A stretch of 64,000 nucleotides of DNA from Symbiotaphrina buchneri. Lineage: Eukaryota > Ascomycota > Symbiotaphrinales > Symbiotaphrinaceae. Below the pieces are notes generated by a model. It was not told the DNA's origin and ran no database searches. It worked only from the letters and a program-made list of their open reading frames with translations. Made by a program: the position numbers and the translations under genes. Within the stretch, counting starts at the first letter, position 1; every line of letters begins with the position of its first letter. The DNA is taken from assembly GCA_001599915.1 (NCBI GenBank), contig BCIG01000019.1:248001-312000 (forward strand), given 5' to 3'. This document shows positions 1 through 11,500 of this stretch, one piece after another.

Positions 1-544
1 CTTAACACTCTGTTGGCAAATCATCTGCGAGCGTAGGCTGGCCGTTTCCGAGTTATAATATCAACAAAAATTTATGGGTGATCGGATGCGCAGACCTGCA
101 GTGCTCAGAACGCGCACCTGATCAGAGAGGGTCGTAATTGATCTACCAAGAGCTCGGATATCACCGAATATTCATTCGTTCCAAACCAGCTACGATGAGG
201 ACACAGCGTGGTAGCCTCGCTCACCTTCCCATCACCCCCCCTGAGGTTTGTCTAATTCTACAATAGTTGGAATATCCAAGGTCATAGGAGCAAGTAATGA
301 TGAAATGGAGGTCTGACTGCCGTCAAGAAACGCAGACATGCCGCCCAAACTCCAAGGAACATGGTCATATCGCATTGCGTCCGCAAAGATGCATATAGAC
401 GTGGTCAAATGCTGAAATGCTCAAGCATCCAAGTACGCCACCATAGTGCAGAAATAGTGCAGAAATCTTCTGAGTAAACTTTAAAATGGATCACCGTCCT
501 GTGCTGCGTTGGATGAACATCTAGATGGATTGTCAGTTGAAAGG
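1..544. other. 3' flank of LOS1, no gene seen
   Basis: This stretch lies downstream of the LOS1 stop codon and reaches the left edge. I see no coding frame with fungal codon character, no tRNA-like boxes and no repeat. It probably holds the LOS1 3' UTR and the flank of a gene outside the window. Confidence 0.5.
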
Positions 545-3500
545 CTACTCATGGGAAGGATGGGCACGGTGTACCTGGAAGAATTGGCGATACTCTTTCA
601 GCTCAAGAGAGCTTAGAGCAGCCAGATACTCCTCAAGCGCTTGACCTTCCAAGCCCATACCAGCCAGTTCTACCACCCGCAGGTGGTTCAGATACTGATC
701 TCCAGTCTTGGCGTATATGGCCTTCTGAAACCCTGCAATCTCCGCCAACACTTGTCTAGTTTGTGGGTCTTTCGTGCTGATTGCTGGACTGGTCGGAAGC
801 GCCCAACTGAAGGTAGAGAAACGCTGCATCATGAACTGATCGAAACCAGGCAGGGTAGGTTGGGAGGCTTGCTGTGTGCCATTCGCGCCGGCCGCGACCA
901 CTATATCCGGGCCGCCCCAGACGCTGCACATGCGGTTGAGAACAGAAAAGGCGAGCTTCGCCGTTGGTAAATCTCCGACATCTTTTGTGAAGTGCTCAAG
1001 AGTAGTAATAACAGTGTCGAAGGATTGCTGGTTAGCTGTCGAAAGAATCAGCAGGGCTTTGATAAGGAGGAGGGAAACATACTGGTACTGATGAGAACAG
1101 CCCCAAGGTCATTGTTCAGGATAATGAGCAAGAAGTTCAAGTACTCACGCCGGAGTTCTGCTAGTTGAATCTCATCGTCGGTTCCACTTGTGGGTTCGGA
1201 AAGACCAGCTATGACTCTTTGCACTAGGGGTGTAAGCAATGAATCAAGAATGTTGTAGATTTCCGTCTTGAATCCAAAGACTACTTGCTCCAGCACGCGT
1301 AGGAAGGTTGCCATTTCGTCTTTGCTAGAACTCTGGGACAAGAGACCATCGATCCACCGCGGTAGCTGAGGTAGGACTCGGGGACCCAATACCCCAACCA
1401 AGCGAGTGAAAGCGAATCTTGCAGCTGTCCTGATGCTTAAAGATGACTTCAGAGCCTCCAAAGCGACAAGAACTGGCTCCGAAGCCTGACTAAACTCTTC
1501 CGATACTTCAGCTGGAGGTGGAGATCCTGAATTATTACCGCCACCGGGCATCCATTCGGAGAAACCCCTTCCTAGGGTTCCTATAGCCATGATTACGTGA
1601 TGTATCTGTAGTATAGCACGGTCGTCGCCATTCTGAGCCAGTGGTAGATGCGATTGGATTTCACCCAGTAAGGGTTTGAGTATGGTATCCGCATAGAGGA
1701 CTTGTGTCGGAATCGGTACAGAAGAAGTAGATGAGATGTTCCCAACAGCCTCAAACAGGAACAACTGGCTGTTGAACACAGCATCTGCAGATTGATCGTT
1801 CTCCTCTGATGACATGTCATCATCGTCTGACCCCTCTGGAGGAAGCTCGGCTCGGATCGTTAGCAAATCGGCTACTGCTTCGATGACTGTTTGAGCAACA
1901 TTCCCGAGTTGCGCTCGCAAGTGTTTCGCGAATCGGTGAAATAGGTACCACGACCGCGTCTTGACCTTCACATGTTCATGGTGGATGAATCTGACAAAAG
2001 TTTCCAACGCCGTGGGAATGAACTCTGGATGATTCTCAAAAAAGGAGCAGTAGCGGACACAAATCTCCATATACTGGAGATGAATGGCAGGATGAGAAAA
2101 GTTTGCAATATCTATTTGACCATCAGTGAGTAACCGCACGAATGGAAGACACGTTGAACATACCAGACTCGACCATCTTGCGCATCATAGCGACCAGCTG
2201 TTCAGCCGCTACGCTGACAGGTTTGGTTTTGCTGTACAGACCGCCGTTTTTCACGGCGAGCTCCCCAAATAGATACATCTCATGGAGCGCTAGGTCAAGA
2301 TCCCGCCAGTCTATTTGACCGCCTCGTTGATGAAACGTCTCGAACGTCGTACCGACGACGTTACTAATGACGTCCATGTATAGTCTCTCATCAACAGCAG
2401 CAACAGCCTGTTGTAATATCTGCAGTCTTTTTCGAAGTTCCTGGAATTCTGCCTCGTCGGTCTTCTCGTCCTCGTTACCCCAGGATGAAGTCTCATCATA
2501 TTTCATCTTCGTAATTATGGCATTAAGAATTGGTGAGAGCATAGCTGAGTGATGTTCGGGTAATCCTCCACGTGCTTTGGCTTCCTTGCGAAAGAAGGTA
2601 AGGAGATCTGTAAGCGCAGGGATGACTGTGGAGCATATCTCATCGTATTCATCGGAGAAGAACCGAAGTATATGTGGCACAAAGATCTGCAGAAGTTCAT
2701 CTGCCTTTCTCCGTGTGTTATCGTCAACTCCCTCCGTGTCTAACACTTTGATTATATCGAATGCCGTGCTGTTAACCAGTTTGGCTACTGCTTCAGCGAG
2801 GTCCGTATCATAGTTTGATGTCGAACGAAATTTGTGCAACGGAGGGCTCCCGATCAACTGAGCAATGATAGTCCCCAGGTTCAAGAAAACGATCATCTCG
2901 ATCTTGTCTGCTGGTTTCATCTTTTTCCCAACAATTTCGCAGAACGTATCGATAGCAGCGATACGAATCCTTGCGGCTCCACTCTCTCCTGACTCACTGG
3001 GGGATTCCCCTATCAATCGGAAAAGCAAATTGAGGAATGTCTCATTCATGATTAGGGATATGTCAATCCAGCTCACCCATCTCCCAACGCTCTTCAAGCA
3101 GAGTTCGACAACCGAGTCATTCTTCTGCCTCCATTGAGCTAATATTTCTTGCCAAGATAGGACCAATTTCTGCACATCTCTCGCTCTGATGAGATCCTTC
3201 AGCTCGTTATTCCGCTTCTGCTCCCCCGAAGATCGGGGCATAAGTACGTCCGCGATTTCATCGTGTACAGAGTTGACTATCCGAAGGTAGAATATGACTC
3301 CCGCAAGGTTGGAGCCTCCTCCAGAGTCCCGGGCGTTCGCAAGGCTGAGGAAATCATCAAAAAATCCTTCCCATCCGGTTGCATACAGCACGGTGAACAA
3401 ATAAGTAAGCGTCTGCACCAACTTGTTCTGAATGGAAGCTGTATCCACTTCTCCCTCTGCAGCTGTCCCTCCATATATTCGCCGAACATATTCCATGATA

Positions 3501-3859
3501 TTATCCCTTACATATGTCAAAGTACCAACATCCAGATTCTGCGTCTGGACAGCATTGTTGATTATCTCCAATGAGACATGGCGGACCACATCGGAGGGAC
3601 GAGGCGACCGAGTGAAAAGGGAGAGGCAGACTTGCCATCCCGCTGGATCTGAGCGCAGCTGGTTCAGGAAGTCGTAGGCTTGTGCCTTCAGGCTTTGATC
3701 TGCCGCGGGGTTGAATGCTATTTCAATCGCATTCTCAACCTAACAGCATGTTTTATCAGCACCACATTGCACAAGGTGCGTCAAAATGGAGTATGCAGGG
3801 ATCAACTGGGAACCGGAGAGGCAAAAGGTCCAACAAATGGGACATACTTGTGCATCCAT
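545..3859 (-). CDS. LOS1: Exportin-T (tRNA exporter LOS1)
   Basis: Karyopherin-beta family exportin that carries mature-ended tRNAs from nucleus to cytoplasm with Ran-GTP. Proposed exons, complement: 3859-3848, 3739-2164, 2111-1083, 1035-545; they close in frame to 1035 residues, the usual family length. The first exon encodes only MDAQ and is followed by a 108-nt intron. The N-terminus ([20 protein letters not shown], then a [10 protein letters not shown] stretch) and the [15 protein letters not shown] and [11 protein letters not shown] segments are, from memory, highly conserved in fungal LOS1. The C-terminal exon carries the MCSVWGGPD and PGFDQF motifs. Introns of 52 and 47 nt separate the large exons; these splice sites remove in-frame nonsense and restore conserved residues. 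No active site is expected, since this is a HEAT-repeat adaptor. The tiny first exon rests on splice logic and is the least certain part. Confidence 0.93.
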
Positions 3860-4637
3860 ATCGAAGGTCACATAGCTGTACCGCCTCCAAGGGCGGGTTT
3901 ATGCACACCTAAGAAACTCCGAAAGTCGTCCCGACCCGGGTCGCTCTAGGCTCGAATGCTGCTCTGCGTCGCGCGGGTGAGTGGCCGGTGCTCGTCGCCG
4001 ACGGCCTGATGGTATGGCCGGTGTTCAGGGCGGTGAGTGAGAGGGCAAACGCAGTGAAGAGACGTCACTAAGGATGTCACAGAGACGTCAAGGGAGAAGA
4101 CAAGTAAATGACAGTCACGACATTGTCCAGATGAATCTGCAAGTCAAAAACGTCTGGACTTCGTTGGTCGGGCAGTGAGCCTATTAGTGGTAGTAAGGAC
4201 TTCTTGCAGTAGCTTAGCTGTATAATTTTGGTAGTCGTGTGCTTTGTGCCCTAAAGTTGTGGATTCTCGCCTAGACTTGCCGCATCCCGGTCAGAGGTTC
4301 TGGAAAGTTTGTGGTGCCCCGCGGTTTAGAGTCACTTGCTCTACCGACAGTGAACATCCCCGGCTTAGGGATCAATCAAACAGGGCTGGAAGGTGATCGG
4401 AAATAAATCTAATAATACTGAATTCCCAGAAGTGTCAGGGCCTAATACACCATGAAATATTCTACAACCAACTTGCAGATTTTGAGAATATGTGGTTTGG
4501 CGAATACCCAATCAGGTATTACATATTTTTTCCACATCGCTGGACATCACATACTTTAGAGACGATCTGTCAGATAACAAAAGTCAAAATATTCTAGGTT
4601 TTGTTGTGTATGGAGTACGGCACTTATGCCCGGGATA
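3860..4637. other. Intergenic: LOS1 promoter and sirtuin 3' flank
   Basis: About 780 bases upstream of LOS1 and downstream of the sirtuin. The half next to LOS1 is GC-rich, the half next to the sirtuin AT-richer. No ORF with recognisable content, no tRNA boxes and no tandem repeat were seen. Confidence 0.4.
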
Positions 4638-5851
4638 TTACGCAGTCCCCATGTTCGCCTGAGCGCTGCTGAGATGCTCGGCCCTTCCAGTTGGCCCCTT
4701 TCCACTGAGCTTATCCACCACGTCAGGGAGTATTTTGTCCGAGCTCTGATCGCACCGAACCACCAGCTTGTCCTGCAGTTCTTCTTCGCCCCTGACCCCG
4801 CCTAGATTCAGGATGGCGATGGGCATACCGTGTTCTTTAGCTCGTTTGACCAGTCGCCAAGCTGAGTAGGTAGCCAGACTACTGCCGACAATAAGAATCT
4901 TACCGGCTTCATCAATGGCCTCTTCTGCTGCCTTTTTCACCTGTGCAGGAATGCTCTCACCGAACATGATCACCGCAGGTTTCAAGACGCCAGCGTTGCT
5001 TGAAGGGAGCCAAGCACCGTCCCCGTCCACGTCCACTTTGCCGAGGCTTCCGTCGCGCAAGGTTGGACGCTGTCCAACGCAGGTAGGGCAAGCAGGGTAC
5101 CGAAATGTTGAGTATGGTGCATCCGGAAGATCCACATCTCCGTCAGGATTGGTCTTCAGGCCTCTCTTCCTTCTTTCTTCGGGATGTTCCGTATCCAATG
5201 CTCCCGTTGCCAACATTTCCTTCAAGAAAGCATCCCAGGCCGGATTCAATTTGGCGAGAGATTGCTGGAACTCTCCTCGCGGTAGATGTGTATGGCAACT
5301 GTGACAGACAAGTGACCGTAAGTATCCATGCAGTTCCAATGTACGCAGGTCTGGGTGACACTGAGGATGGAAGGAGTCTACATCTGTAACTTCTCAGCCA
5401 CACGGCAACATATTCAGTCTTGCATAACAAACCCACTTTGTGTGATAACGCTGCTCACGATCCCCATTTCACCTAACCGCTTGATCGCATAGTGACCCCT
5501 GTTCGGTCTCGCCTTGAGCAACACTGGCCATCCAAGAAAACTTCTAGCCCAGTAACGTTTCCGTGCCTCGTGGTCGCCGATGAATTCGCTATAATATATT
5601 GGACGGTACGATTTATTCAGTCTATATGTGCCCGCAGAGCCCCGATAGTCTGCAAGACCAGATGAAACGGATATACCAGCACCGGTGAGTATCACCGTCT
5701 GGCCATGCCCTGACTGGGATATGGGAGGTGGTGCAGCGAGAAACTCAGAAAGTGCGGCGACAGCACCCACAGGCGTATTTGCACTTCGCGGAATGATTAT
5801 TGGCGGTGGAAGGGCACCCGTATATGGGATCCTCATAAAAGGTTTTTGCAT
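4638..5851 (-). CDS. NAD-dependent protein deacylase, SIRT4-type sirtuin
   Basis: Sir2-family enzyme that removes acyl groups from lysine using NAD+. Exons, complement: 5851-5437 and 5383-4638, with a 53-nt intron that rebuilds the TQNVDSFH motif across the junction; total 386 residues. Visible motifs: GAGIS and ADYRG (NAD binding) near residues 56-71, TQNVD, the catalytic histidine in ELHGYLRS, a zinc-binding CHSC pair and a CPTC pair separated by a long acidic and basic insert, then FGESIP and GSSLATYSAW (C-terminal NAD pocket). The layout resembles fungal class II (SIRT4-like) sirtuins rather than Sir2/Hst1/Hst2. The start could also be the sixth codon (MRIPYTG). SIRT4 relatives are often mitochondrial; here the leader is weak, so location is open. 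It diverges from the cation transporter across a short gap. Confidence 0.88.
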
Positions 5852-6236
5852 GAGTGATTATGCTGCATTGGCTCCTTCCACAACTGCATAGCAGCAAGGA
5901 GAGAAGACCAGCCCCTGCAGGATCGTTGGATACCTTAGTTCGTAACAAGTCGTGAGTTCGTTGGTTACCAGTGCCCTCCAATTATCATTGGAAGTCGGAG
6001 ACGTCATGAAGGTTTATTCCGCTAGCGCCATGCTTAACGCCGTGTGTATCCTAGCGGGCTAATCATGCGATGGAGGGTCTTCTTATCCGTACCTTGCTTT
6101 CCTCGGTCTCGAGGCATCAAGAAAGTCACTCGGGCCAAGGATCCAGCGTCTGCATGTTGTCCCTTGACGAAGCCCCTCTCATTTTCTGCCTTTCCATCTT
6201 TCTCTGGCCATCGTCACTCCGTCGTCCACAACTCTC
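5852..6236. promoter_or_regulatory. Divergent promoter region, sirtuin / mitochondrial CDF
   Basis: A 385-base gap between two genes read in opposite directions must contain both promoters. I found no clear TATA box. ORFs in it are short and show no conserved content. Confidence 0.4.
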
Positions 6237-7782
6237 ATGCGAGCCCTCTGCAGCACGGTCGTCGTGCCGCGTACCATCCGTCACACGGCCTCACCGGGTT
6301 CTGCGAGGCTGACAAAGGTACCTAGTGGCCCCTGCAGATCCCTGTCACACTGGCCAGATAGCAACTAAACGTCCTGCAGCTTCAATGTCGAATTCTTAGG
6401 ACCTGGTCACCTTCTCGCATCCTTCCTACTACACCTTCTCGAGTGCTCATAGCTCCTCTCGTGACGCCCTCGCTCGCTCTGGCTAGTCGACGCGCAGGAC
6501 CGCTCGCAATGGCCAGCTCCGACCAACTGCGGACCCATGCTGGTCACTCTCATTCACATCACCATCATCACGACAACACGTACCTGACATCTTCGAACCG
6601 GCGAGATGCTGGGGTTCGAATAACTAGGCTGGGCTTGTATGTGAACGTTGCAATGGCGTTGGCTAAGGGCATAGGAGGGTATTATTTCAACTCGAAGGCA
6701 CTTCTCGCGGATGCTATCCACGCATTAACCGACATGATTTCCGACGTGATGACTCTTGCAACTGTTTCCTGGTCCCTAAAGCTTCCGACAGCCCGCTTCC
6801 CCACTGGATATGGCAAGATTGAAAGTTTGGGTTCATTGGGGGTCAGCAGCTTGTTGTTGACAGGCGGGATCTACATGGGAATGAATGCGTGCGATACCCT
6901 GTGGATGCAGTTCTTTGCTGAACACGGGCAGCATCTGTTCCCATGGTTAGAGCATGGCCATGGTCACACTCACAGCCACTCACATGTTGATCTGGGGCCA
7001 AACATCAATGCTGCATGGTTGGCGGCCGGCTCAATAGTTATCAAGGAGTACCTCTATCGAGCCAGTAAGTAGTGTTGATGCGGCTTCCTCCACTCGCGAT
7101 GATGCTAATCTAGTCGATGACAGCAATGAAAATTGCGAAGGAACGAAAGTCTTCTGTACTTGCATCGAATGCTGTCCATCATCGTGTGGATTCCTTGACC
7201 TCCTTTGTCGCACTTCTTACCATTGGTGGCGCCCATCTATTCCAAAATGCAGCATGGCTTGATCCTGTCGGAGGCCTCATCATCTCTATCATGGTGATTC
7301 GAGCCGGATGGGCAAATACCGGAGCCGCGCTCCTTGAACTAGCTGACGCCGGGATAGACGATGAGATGAAACAAGCTGTGAGGCGAGCAGCATCCAAGAG
7401 CCTTAAACCCGACCCAGCGGCTGGAATTCCGGGGGTTGAGGGTCAAGAGGAAATTGAAATACTGGACATTCAGGGTGTGAAGTCGGGCCAGAACTACCTT
7501 ATTGATGTCGAGTTGTCGGTGCCTGGGAGCTGGTCAGTGGAGAAGACGAGGCAGATCGAGGAGACGGTCCGAGGACGGGTTGGGTCCAAAGTAAGAGGAG
7601 TACGACGCGTCAGGGTGCGGTTTTGCCCTCGAGAGCACGCCCCATCTGACTTCAAGGATGAATTTATCGGCATGGATGTCAGCCCCAGGAGCAGCCCTGA
7701 GCCAGAGGACGAGGCAGAGGAGCGAATCGCGCAAGAGCACAGTCATGAACATGTCAATGGCGACACAAAGAAGGGCCAATGA
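6237..7782 (+). CDS. Mitochondrial cation diffusion facilitator (MMT1/2-like)
   Basis: CDF-family metal exporter; yeast Mmt1/Mmt2 move iron out of mitochondria. Exons proposed: 6237-6317, 6380-7064, 7124-7782, totalling 474 residues. The second intron is firm: joining A+CA gives YRATMKIAKERKSS, with the SNAVHHRVDSLTS metal-site helix (HxxxD) following. The first site is HALTDMISDV. Hydrophobic helices and a His-rich loop (HGHGHTHSHSH) fit the family, as does a second His-rich stretch near the N-terminus. The exon at 6380 is open with no ATG before MASSDQ at 6509. I added an upstream exon because 6237 begins an Arg/Ser/Thr-rich leader without acidic residues (MRALCSTVVVPRTIRHTASP), with a gtacct donor, a ctaaac branch site and a ctgcag acceptor that close in frame. 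If that exon is wrong, the protein starts at 6509 and lacks the leader. Confidence 0.85.
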
Positions 7783-8395
7783 TTGAGGTACAACTTCGAC
7801 ATCTCTAGAGCATCTGCAATAAGGATTGGGGATCTGCTGGGATCTTGTGGCTCCAAAGTCCATCGAGTCAAGACATCTGCTTATGAGCATGGTGCTGTAA
7901 ATTAGCGACATTGCATTGCCGGCGTTCGATGGGGCAACGCTGGACCGACCTAGATTGGCCTTGAGTGGTTGGGTGATTCAGGATTAGATCATTCTGCAGA
8001 GTGCATAAAAAGATAATTCGCTTGGAGAGCTTGCACTTGCTACCTTATGATAGTCCACAGGATTACTCCACACTGGGAGAACGTAAGGTAAGGTATCTGA
8101 AGACTCGGGAATACCTTCCTCGGGCTCGGATAAATTCCTAATTTAAGCTTGACGCTAGCGCGGGCATGCGACCGAAGTGAGGTGACGTTCTGTGGGATCT
8201 CGAGCCTTTGCAAGTGGGCACAGCTGCCCCGCGACACACCATCACCGGAGCACCCCACCAGATTTAATTCCACCGATACCAAATCCAAGTAATATCTAAC
8301 GATCTCCCACTCCTGAGCTACAATTCTCAGCATATTACTTATCTTCGGATTTATCAAAAAGAATCTCTTCTGCATCAAAGCCCTGAGGCGCCATC
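7783..8395. other. Intergenic: CDF 3' flank and xylulokinase promoter
   Basis: About 610 bases with no recognisable gene. At 8083-8095 there is a TAAGGTAAGGTA motif of a type that recurs in other intergenic regions of the window. The last 100 bases are the xylulokinase 5' flank. Confidence 0.4.
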
Positions 8396-10194
8396 ATGTC
8401 CGGGCCAGAGCCACTGTATCTAGGCTTTGACCTCTCCACACAACAGTTGAAAGGTAAAGCATTTTGACCCGACTCCAATTCAACCAGCAAGGACAGGCTT
8501 AATTGACCCCCATCCGAACAGGTATTGCCGTTACATCAGATCTTCGTGCAGTAGCCCAAGCTATTGTGGATTTTGACGGCGATTTTGGAACAAAGTATGG
8601 AATTACGAAAGGAGTCTTGACCAACGAGAAACAGGGCGAGGTCTTTGCGCCAGTGGCAATGTGGCTCGAAGCTGTGGATCTAGTACTGCAAAGATTGAAG
8701 GAGAAAGGATTGGATTTCAGTAGGATCAGAGGCGTCAGCGGAGCAGGCATGCAGCACGGCAGTGTCTACTGGAGCTCTGAAGCAGAGAAGCTGCTGGGTT
8801 CACTGGACAGCAAAGCTACTCTGCTCGAACAACTTTCGCCAAAGGCATTCTCACATGACATGAGTCCCAACTGGCAGGATGCTAGCACACAGGCTGAATG
8901 CGATCAGTTCGATGCACAGTTGAGTTCGCCCAAAGTGCTTGCAGACAGAACTGGCAGCAAGGCGCATCACCGTTTCACTGGCCCGCAAATCCTTCGCTTC
9001 CGTAAGAAGCACGCCGAAGCCTACAAGAAGACGTCTCGGATCTCCCTCGTGTCGTCTTTCCTCGCATCCATATTCTTGGGCAAGGTTGCTCCCATTGATA
9101 TCAGCGATGTGGGTGGCATGAACCTCTATGACATCAAGGAGGGCAAATGGGACGAGAAGCTCTTGGCTCTTGCCGCCGGTGACGTTGGGGTCGAGGATTT
9201 GAAGAAGAAGCTTGGGGAAGTACGGGAAGATGGAGGAGGCAGTATGGGACCCGTCAATCAATACTTTGTCGCACGGTACGGCTTCAACTCTTCCTGCGCC
9301 ATCGCGCCTTTCACGGGCGACAACCCAAGCACTATCCTGGCGCTGCCCCTCCGTTCAATGGACGCCATGGTGTCGCTCGGTACCTCGACAACCTTCCTCA
9401 TGTCCACCCCAAAGTACGTTCCTGATCCCGCCTATCATTTCATGAACCATCCTACAACACCGGGATTATATATGTTCATGTTGTGCTATAAGAACGGCGG
9501 CTTAGCTCGTGAACATGTGCGTAACGCTATTAACGAGAAGTTGCCTTCACCGCCACCAAAAGAGAAATCCTGGGACAAGTTCAACGAGCTCGCTCTTTCG
9601 TCCCCTGCCGCTGGTCAGAATTCGAGCAACGACCCGATGAAGATGGGACTCTTTTTCCCTCGCCCCGAAATTGTCCCTAACCTCCACGCTGGGACGTGGC
9701 GTTTCGAGTATGATTCTTCGACCGGAACCCTCGAAGAGACCGCGAAACATTGGAACCTTCCTGAAGATGATGCCCGCGCCATCATTGAGTCTCAGATGCT
9801 CTCACTGCGCCTACGTTCTCATAACCTCGTCCACGCCCCGCGAGACGGTGTACCACCTCAACCGCGACGTATATACCTTGTAGGAGGAGGTTCACAGAAC
9901 GAGGCCATCGCACGGATTGCAGGAGAGGTGCTGGGTGGTGTTGAGGGGGTGTACAGGCTTGACGTGGGTGGCAATGCGTGTGCGCTGGGCGCAGCTTATA
10001 AGGCGGTGTGGGCGGTGGAGAGGCAAGAGGGCCAGACTTTTGAGGAACTGATTAAGCTGAGATGGAGGGAGGAAGAGTTCATACAGAAGATTGATGACGG
10101 ATATCGCGAGGAGGTGTTCGAGGTCTATGGCAGAGAAGTGAAAGGGTTCGAGCAGATGGAGAAAGCAGTGTTGGAGAAGGAGGGAAAGAAATAG
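8396..10194 (+). CDS. xkiA: D-xylulose kinase
   Basis: FGGY-family kinase that phosphorylates D-xylulose to xylulose 5-phosphate, the last step by which D-xylose and L-arabinose enter the pentose phosphate pathway. Exons 8396-8453 and 8522-10194 give 576 residues; the 68-nt intron splits the glycine of [10 protein letters not shown]. The N-terminal [11 protein letters not shown] motif binds phosphate, as in Aspergillus XkiA, which from memory is close along the whole length: [48 protein letters not shown] and [19 protein letters not shown] are all present. Length matches the family (about 570-580). Cytosolic, no signal peptide. The 3' end is followed by a gene-poor kilobase. Confidence 0.95.
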
Positions 10195-10254
10195 GAGATG
10201 TGTGATAAGGAACTGTTCATTGGAAAGCAAGTTGTCTTCTCTTTATAAGGGTTA

Positions 10255-10614
10255 TTACATTTCTGCATCAAGATAGATATAGAACATCTGTACCGGAGTT
10301 CCATCTTGGTCATAGTTATATGCCATACTACGCGTATCTTTCCTGCTCTTGAAACCCCTGTTCCACCCCACGCTGGCTGCATTGTACGCATCGTACGCGG
10401 TGGCAAGCCAAATGATCCCTGTTGTACAAGTATTCGACAACCGCTCCCTGCAGTGATAGCCAAGCCCTACGCCTGCTGCAGTAATGGATATGAAAGGCCC
10501 GGAGATTCCGATGGTCAACACAAGCTTATTGAAGATGGAGACCTCTTTCCAACCTGGTGAAATCGACGAGGGCGGTTTCAGGATGTGAAGCTGGGCCGCT
10601 GTATGGTACTCCAC
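10255..10614 (-). pseudogene. Unidentified ORF, possible terminal exon or relic
   Basis: An open frame of 119 codons that ends in TAG but has no ATG near its 5' end; the apparent first codon is GTG. The translation has protein-like composition, with GWKEVSIFNKLVLTIG in the first half, a hydrophobic middle with two cysteines, and a hydrophilic tail ending QMFYIYLDAEM. A possible acceptor (atttccag) lies just upstream, so it may be the last exon of a small gene or the remnant of one. I do not recognise the family and assign no function. It could also be chance. Confidence 0.25.
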
Positions 10615-10973
10615 ATTTGGTACATGATCTCCCTGGAAATTTGCGCACGAAGATCAACCGGGAGGCTGGTTCCAGCACTCCTCAGCCGGCGATATAAGTG
10701 AATCCAAACAGCGTGCAGCAGCACTAAAGAGCCTCTGGCGAGCAATGGTACCGAGGTACCAGGAAACCCATTCACTATTAACATACCTTATATTTTGCAA
10801 TATGGCCTTTACTTTCAATAATTCCAGAGTAACGGCGCAGTGGTTGGAGAGGACGCTCTCCGCCCTGTTGCCATGAAGAAAGGTGGTGCTGGGGTACTCC
10901 CCAAGTTGGGACGCCAACTTGCGGCAAGGCCGTCCGACACAGCATAGCAAAAGACGTTGGAGTCTTTTCATAA

Positions 10974-11000
10974 GGGTCCCCCGCCACTGGCGGGGGGCCC
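10974..11000. repeat. Perfect 12-bp GC-rich hairpin
   Basis: The arms at 10974-10985 (gggtcccccgcc) and 10989-11000 (ggcggggggccc) pair over all 12 positions, with one T-G wobble and a 3-base loop (act). It lies in non-coding DNA about 70 bases before a T-rich run. No role can be read from the sequence. Confidence 0.7.
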
Positions 11001-11069
11001 CTAACTTTATGCCACTCTCATCACCTGATCAGGAAGGGGAGGACCCGGGTTCATTCCCCGTCGTTGACA

Positions 11070-11101
11070 TGGTTTCTTTTTTTTTCTTTTTCTTTTCTTT
11101 G
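11070..11101 (+). repeat. T-rich tract
   Basis: Nearly uninterrupted thymines with a few cytosines on the plus strand. It follows a B-box-like ggttcattccc motif, so it could be a relic RNA polymerase III terminator, but no tRNA fold was found next to it. Confidence 0.5.
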
Positions 11102-11500
11102 AGAACGATCAGGAGGTCTTGCTTGACGACTCTTGGAGTCCATCTCCCGGCCCGATATCAAGTTCAGGCTATGACAATTACAGTCCCTATAACAGTGCTG
11201 GTTTTCTGCGATCTCACTTTTCAGTCCATCCAGATGAATTTCAGATGGGCGAGGATGACGATGAGGAGGAGGAAAACTGGGAGGTGTCAACAAACCCAGC
11301 ACGTGTGCGATCGCTGGAAGCGGTTCGAGCTACGGGCTGGCTCGCTGCTGCAAGTACCTTATGGGTCGTTCATGTTGCTTTCTAAGACGCAGTGCACACG
11401 CGAGTTTGAGTTCGATGGTAGTTCCACTGTAGACAGAGCCGCCTTAGATCGTATGAGCCCTCACTCCTTGTTGCTTGCAGAGTGCGATATCTGCCATAAA

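Larger units (their letters stand above)
10195..11500. other. Gene-poor region between xylulokinase and the DUF5321-like gene
   Basis: About 1.3 kb. It contains an ORF without a start codon (10255-10614, minus), a strong GC hairpin (10974-11000), a B-box-like motif near 11043 and a T-rich run (11070-11101). I recognise no complete gene. Confidence 0.4.

Noticed and set aside
11030-11075. Possible tRNA gene from the B-box-like motif
   Set aside because: No matching A box, anticodon stem or acceptor stem could be drawn. Kept only as a B-box-like motif.
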